A DNA stretch of 64,000 nt. Origin: Atopobiaceae bacterium (lineage in GTDB: Bacteria > Actinomycetota > Coriobacteriia > Coriobacteriales > Atopobiaceae). Location: contig JAFWIE010000078.1 of the NCBI GenBank assembly GCA_017533825.1, positions 1 through 64,000 on the forward strand, given 5' to 3'. Both the position numbers and the translations under genes were made by a program. Below are positions 61,993 through 64,000 of this stretch, in pieces; positions within the stretch are counted from its first letter, which is position 1, and each line of letters starts with the position of its first letter. The notes beneath the pieces are model-generated. The model was not told the DNA's origin. It searched no databases and saw only the letters and a list, made by a program, of their open reading frames with translations.

Positions 61993-64000
61993 ATGGCCTC
62001 TGACGTCCGTCCGCACTTCCCCACCCGCGCCGTCATCACCGGCGGCATGCCCTACGGTAACAAAAACCTTCACTTTGGCCACATCGGCGGCGTGTTTGTG
62101 CCCGCCGACTTCTTTGCGCGCTTCTTGCGCGACCGCATCGGCAAGCACAACGTGCTCTTCGTCTCGGGCACCGACTGCTACGGCTCCCCCATCATGGAGG
62201 GATACCGCAAGCGCAAGGAAGCAGGTTACGAGGGAACCATCACCGATTACGTCAAAGAGAACCACACGGCCCAGAAGGAGGCGCTCGACGCCTACGGCAT
62301 CTCGCTCGACCTCTTTGGAGGATCGGGCCTCAAGCCAGCTGCCCCCTTCCACGAGGCCCTCACCGAGGACCTCATCAGGCGCCTATACGAGAAGGGTTAC
62401 CTCATCAAACTCTCCACGCGCCAGTTCTATGACGTAGAGGCGGGGCAGTTCCTCAACGGGCGTCAGGTGCAGGGCCGCTGTCCCGTGCGTGGTTGCAAGA
62501 GCGAGAAGGCCTATGCCGACGAGTGCGACCTCGGCCACCAGTTCGATCCCGAGGAGCTCATCGCGCCCGTCTCGCAGCTCACCGGCACCACACCCGAGCT
62601 ACGTCCCGTCGACAACTGGTACTTCGACCTGCCCGCCTTCCGCGACGAGCTCGAGGCGCTCATGGACGAGTGGGACGCCGACCCGCAGGTTCGTGCCGTC
62701 GTGACCAAGACCGTGCGCGAATCGCTCGCTGATCCCGTCATCTACGTGCAGAACAAGTTCCGCGAGGCGTTCGACGCCGTGGAGCACGACCTGCCCGCCC
62801 ACACGGTCCAGGAGCCGCAGGGCAACCAGCAGTCCTTCTCCGTCACCTTCGCTGACTGGCGCGCCCGCGACGCCGCCCGCGAGGTGCTCGATGCCGCAGG
62901 CGTGCGCTTCCGCACCGGCAAGACCCTGCTGCCCTTCCGCATCACCGGCAACATCGACTGGGGCGTACCGGCTCCCGACCTCGAGGGAACCCACGGCCTC
63001 ACCGTCTGGTGCTGGCCCGAGAGCCTGTGGGCGCCCATTTCCTTCTCCCAGACGGCCCTCGCACTCGACGAGGAGGAGGCCTTTGAGGGCGGCACGCCGC
63101 ACTTTGCCTCGCACGACTGGCGCGCCTGGTGGTGCGACGACAACGCGGCCGTGTACCAGTTCATCGGCCAGGACAACATCTACTTCTACTGCGTGGCACA
63201 ACCCGCCATGTGGGAGGCGCTCGACTGGCTGCTGTTCCAAGACACGCCCATCGCCAACCACCACATCCTCTTCATGAACAAGAAGGCTTCAAGCTCAGGC
63301 AAGATTGCGCCTCCCATGGCTGCCGAGCTGCTTGAGTACTACACGCCCGAGCAGCTGCGCTGCCACTGGCTGAGTCTCGGCCTCGATCAGAAGGCCGTGA
63401 GCTTCTCGCCCAAGGCGTTCGACACGAGCGTCAGCCACAAGGACAAGAAGACCGGCGAGGACGTGCTCGTGAAGGACGACCCGCGCGTGGCCGACCCCGC
63501 CCTCAAGGAGAGCGCCTTCCTCACGAACATCTTCAACCGCCTGGCCCGTAGCTGCTTCTATGGCGCGCAAAACGCCTGCGACGGACACCTGCCCGTCGCC
63601 ACACCGCACGCCGAAGTCGTGGACGAGGCACGCGAGGCGACGCTCGCGTTCGAGCGCGCCGCCTATCTCTTCGACGCACACGGCGCCCTCAAGGTGGCCG
63701 AGGAGTACGCTCGTGCGGCCAACAAGCGTTGGGGCGATGCGAGCAAGGCCGCCAAGGGCGACGACGTCGCCTACGACCAGGCCCTCGCCGACGCGTTCGT
63801 CGCACTGCGCACCGCCACGCTGCTCATGCACGCCGCCACGCCTTGGGGCTGCGAGAAGATCTGCGAGCATCTCGCCTTCGACCCGGACGTGTTCTTTAGC
63901 TGGGACTACGCCTTCGAGGGACCCGTCGAGCTCGCAGCGCGCTCGGGGCAGACGCCCGAACAGCATGCGCTCGTTCCGCTCCCGCCGCGCTTCGACTTCT
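61993..64000 (+). CDS. metG: Methionyl-tRNA synthetase (3' end outside window)
   Basis: At least 669 codons, ATG behind GAGGAGC and running off the right edge. Class I synthetase: GGMPYGNKNLHFGHIGG carries HIGH as H-F-G-H, SGTDCYGSPIMEGY, the zinc-type knuckle CPVRGCKSEKAY...CDLGHQFDPEELIAP, VDNWYFDLPAF, and the KMSKS region FMNKKASSSGKIAPP, which is clearly diverged from K-M-S-K-S. After it come LRCHWLSLGLDQKAV and the anticodon-binding helical part. The KMSKS drift makes it a MetRS-like class I ligase of unusual subtype; aminoacylation by it should not be assumed without checking for a second metG. Confidence 0.85.
   Translation, partial: MASDVRPHFPTRAVITGGMPYGNKNLHFGHIGGVFVPADFFARFLRDRIGKHNVLFVSGTDCYGSPIMEGYRKRKEAGYEGTITDYVKENHTAQKEALDAYGISLDLFGGSGLKPAAPFHEALTEDLIRRLYEKGYLIKLSTRQFYDVEAGQFLNGRQVQGRCPVRGCKSEKAYADECDLGHQFDPEELIAPVSQLTGTTPELRPVDNWYFDLPAFRDELEALMDEWDADPQVRAVVTKTVRESLADPVIYVQNKFREAFDAVEHDLPAHTVQEPQGNQQSFSVTFADWRARDAAREVLDAAGVRFRTGKTLLPFRITGNIDWGVPAPDLEGTHGLTVWCWPESLWAPISFSQTALALDEEEAFEGGTPHFASHDWRAWWCDDNAAVYQFIGQDNIYFYCVAQPAMWEALDWLLFQDTPIANHHILFMNKKASSSGKIAPPMAAELLEYYTPEQLRCHWLSLGLDQKAVSFSPKAFDTSVSHKDKKTGEDVLVKDDPRVADPALKESAFLTNIFNRLARSCFYGAQNACDGHLPVATPHAEVVDEAREATLAFERAAYLFDAHGALKVAEEYARAANKRWGDASKAAKGDDVAYDQALADAFVALRTATLLMHAATPWGCEKICEHLAFDPDVFFSWDYAFEGPVELAARSGQTPEQHALVPLPPRFDF

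Overview
The window is a 64 kb chromosomal piece of a high-GC Gram-positive bacterium. Gene content (RecJ joined to a RecQ-like helicase, LRR-containing Ser/Thr kinase, infC-rpmI-rplT, a TagO/WecA-like transferase, QueH-type queuosine salvage, lipoproteins with good lipoboxes) and codon choice fit class Coriobacteriia, probably an Olsenella-like member of Atopobiaceae. That placement is an inference from gene style; no marker was compared.

Layout. 0-9 kb is an accessory region: a broken AlbA_2/HATPase regulator, a macrodomain protein, an acetyltransferase, zinc-ribbon genes (one broken), two AAA_14/DUF4143 ATPases, an ASCH protein and an AT-rich Fic gene bounded by strong palindromes. 9-13.4 kb holds two surface proteins sharing a C-terminal domain, a Pr6Pr-like membrane protein and a TipAS-type MerR regulator with a classical 19-bp-spacer promoter. 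At 13.7-15.0 kb a complete 1133-bp IS1595-family element (perfect 8-bp target duplication, frameshifted transposase) sits inside an older palindromic repeat. 15-19 kb has a DUF362 protein, a patatin with an N-terminal five-residue repeat, and a tight three-gene operon: a double-glycine-leader precursor-like peptide, a small helical protein and a Fic protein.

19-29 kb: a BceAB-like ABC transporter, a three-gene membrane/DUF6765-like operon, an M13 peptidase remnant, a BrxC/BrxD-type (DUF2791) ATPase with a TerB_N protein, metK and a TetR regulator. 29-36 kb: tRNA-Ala(CGC), a radical SAM protein, a large OatA-like acyltransferase with two SGNH domains and a Ser/Asp tail, a TagO/WecA-like transferase, and infC-rpmI-rplT, where infC starts at an AUA codon behind an apparent attenuator. 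36-47 kb: a sortase-like lipoprotein, tRNA-Leu(CAA) and a long minus-strand run ptsH / HAD / tgt / secD / recJ-recQ / rel / MBL hydrolase.

47-64 kb: a tail-anchored coiled-coil protein, queH / zinc-ribbon coiled coil / queA, a signalling operon (LRR Ser/Thr kinase, 2xFHA-ABC ATPase, ABC-2 permease), thrH, an HD-GYP sensor, a DUF3267-like peptidase, an MBL hydrolase and metG, which runs off the right edge.

Best candidates for undescribed biology: the precursor-like peptide/Fic operon (17.6-18.8 kb) with its repeat-bearing patatin neighbour, the kinase/FHA-ABC/permease operon (52.5-57.8 kb), the DUF2791/TerB_N pair (24-27 kb), and the infC leader with its AUA start.
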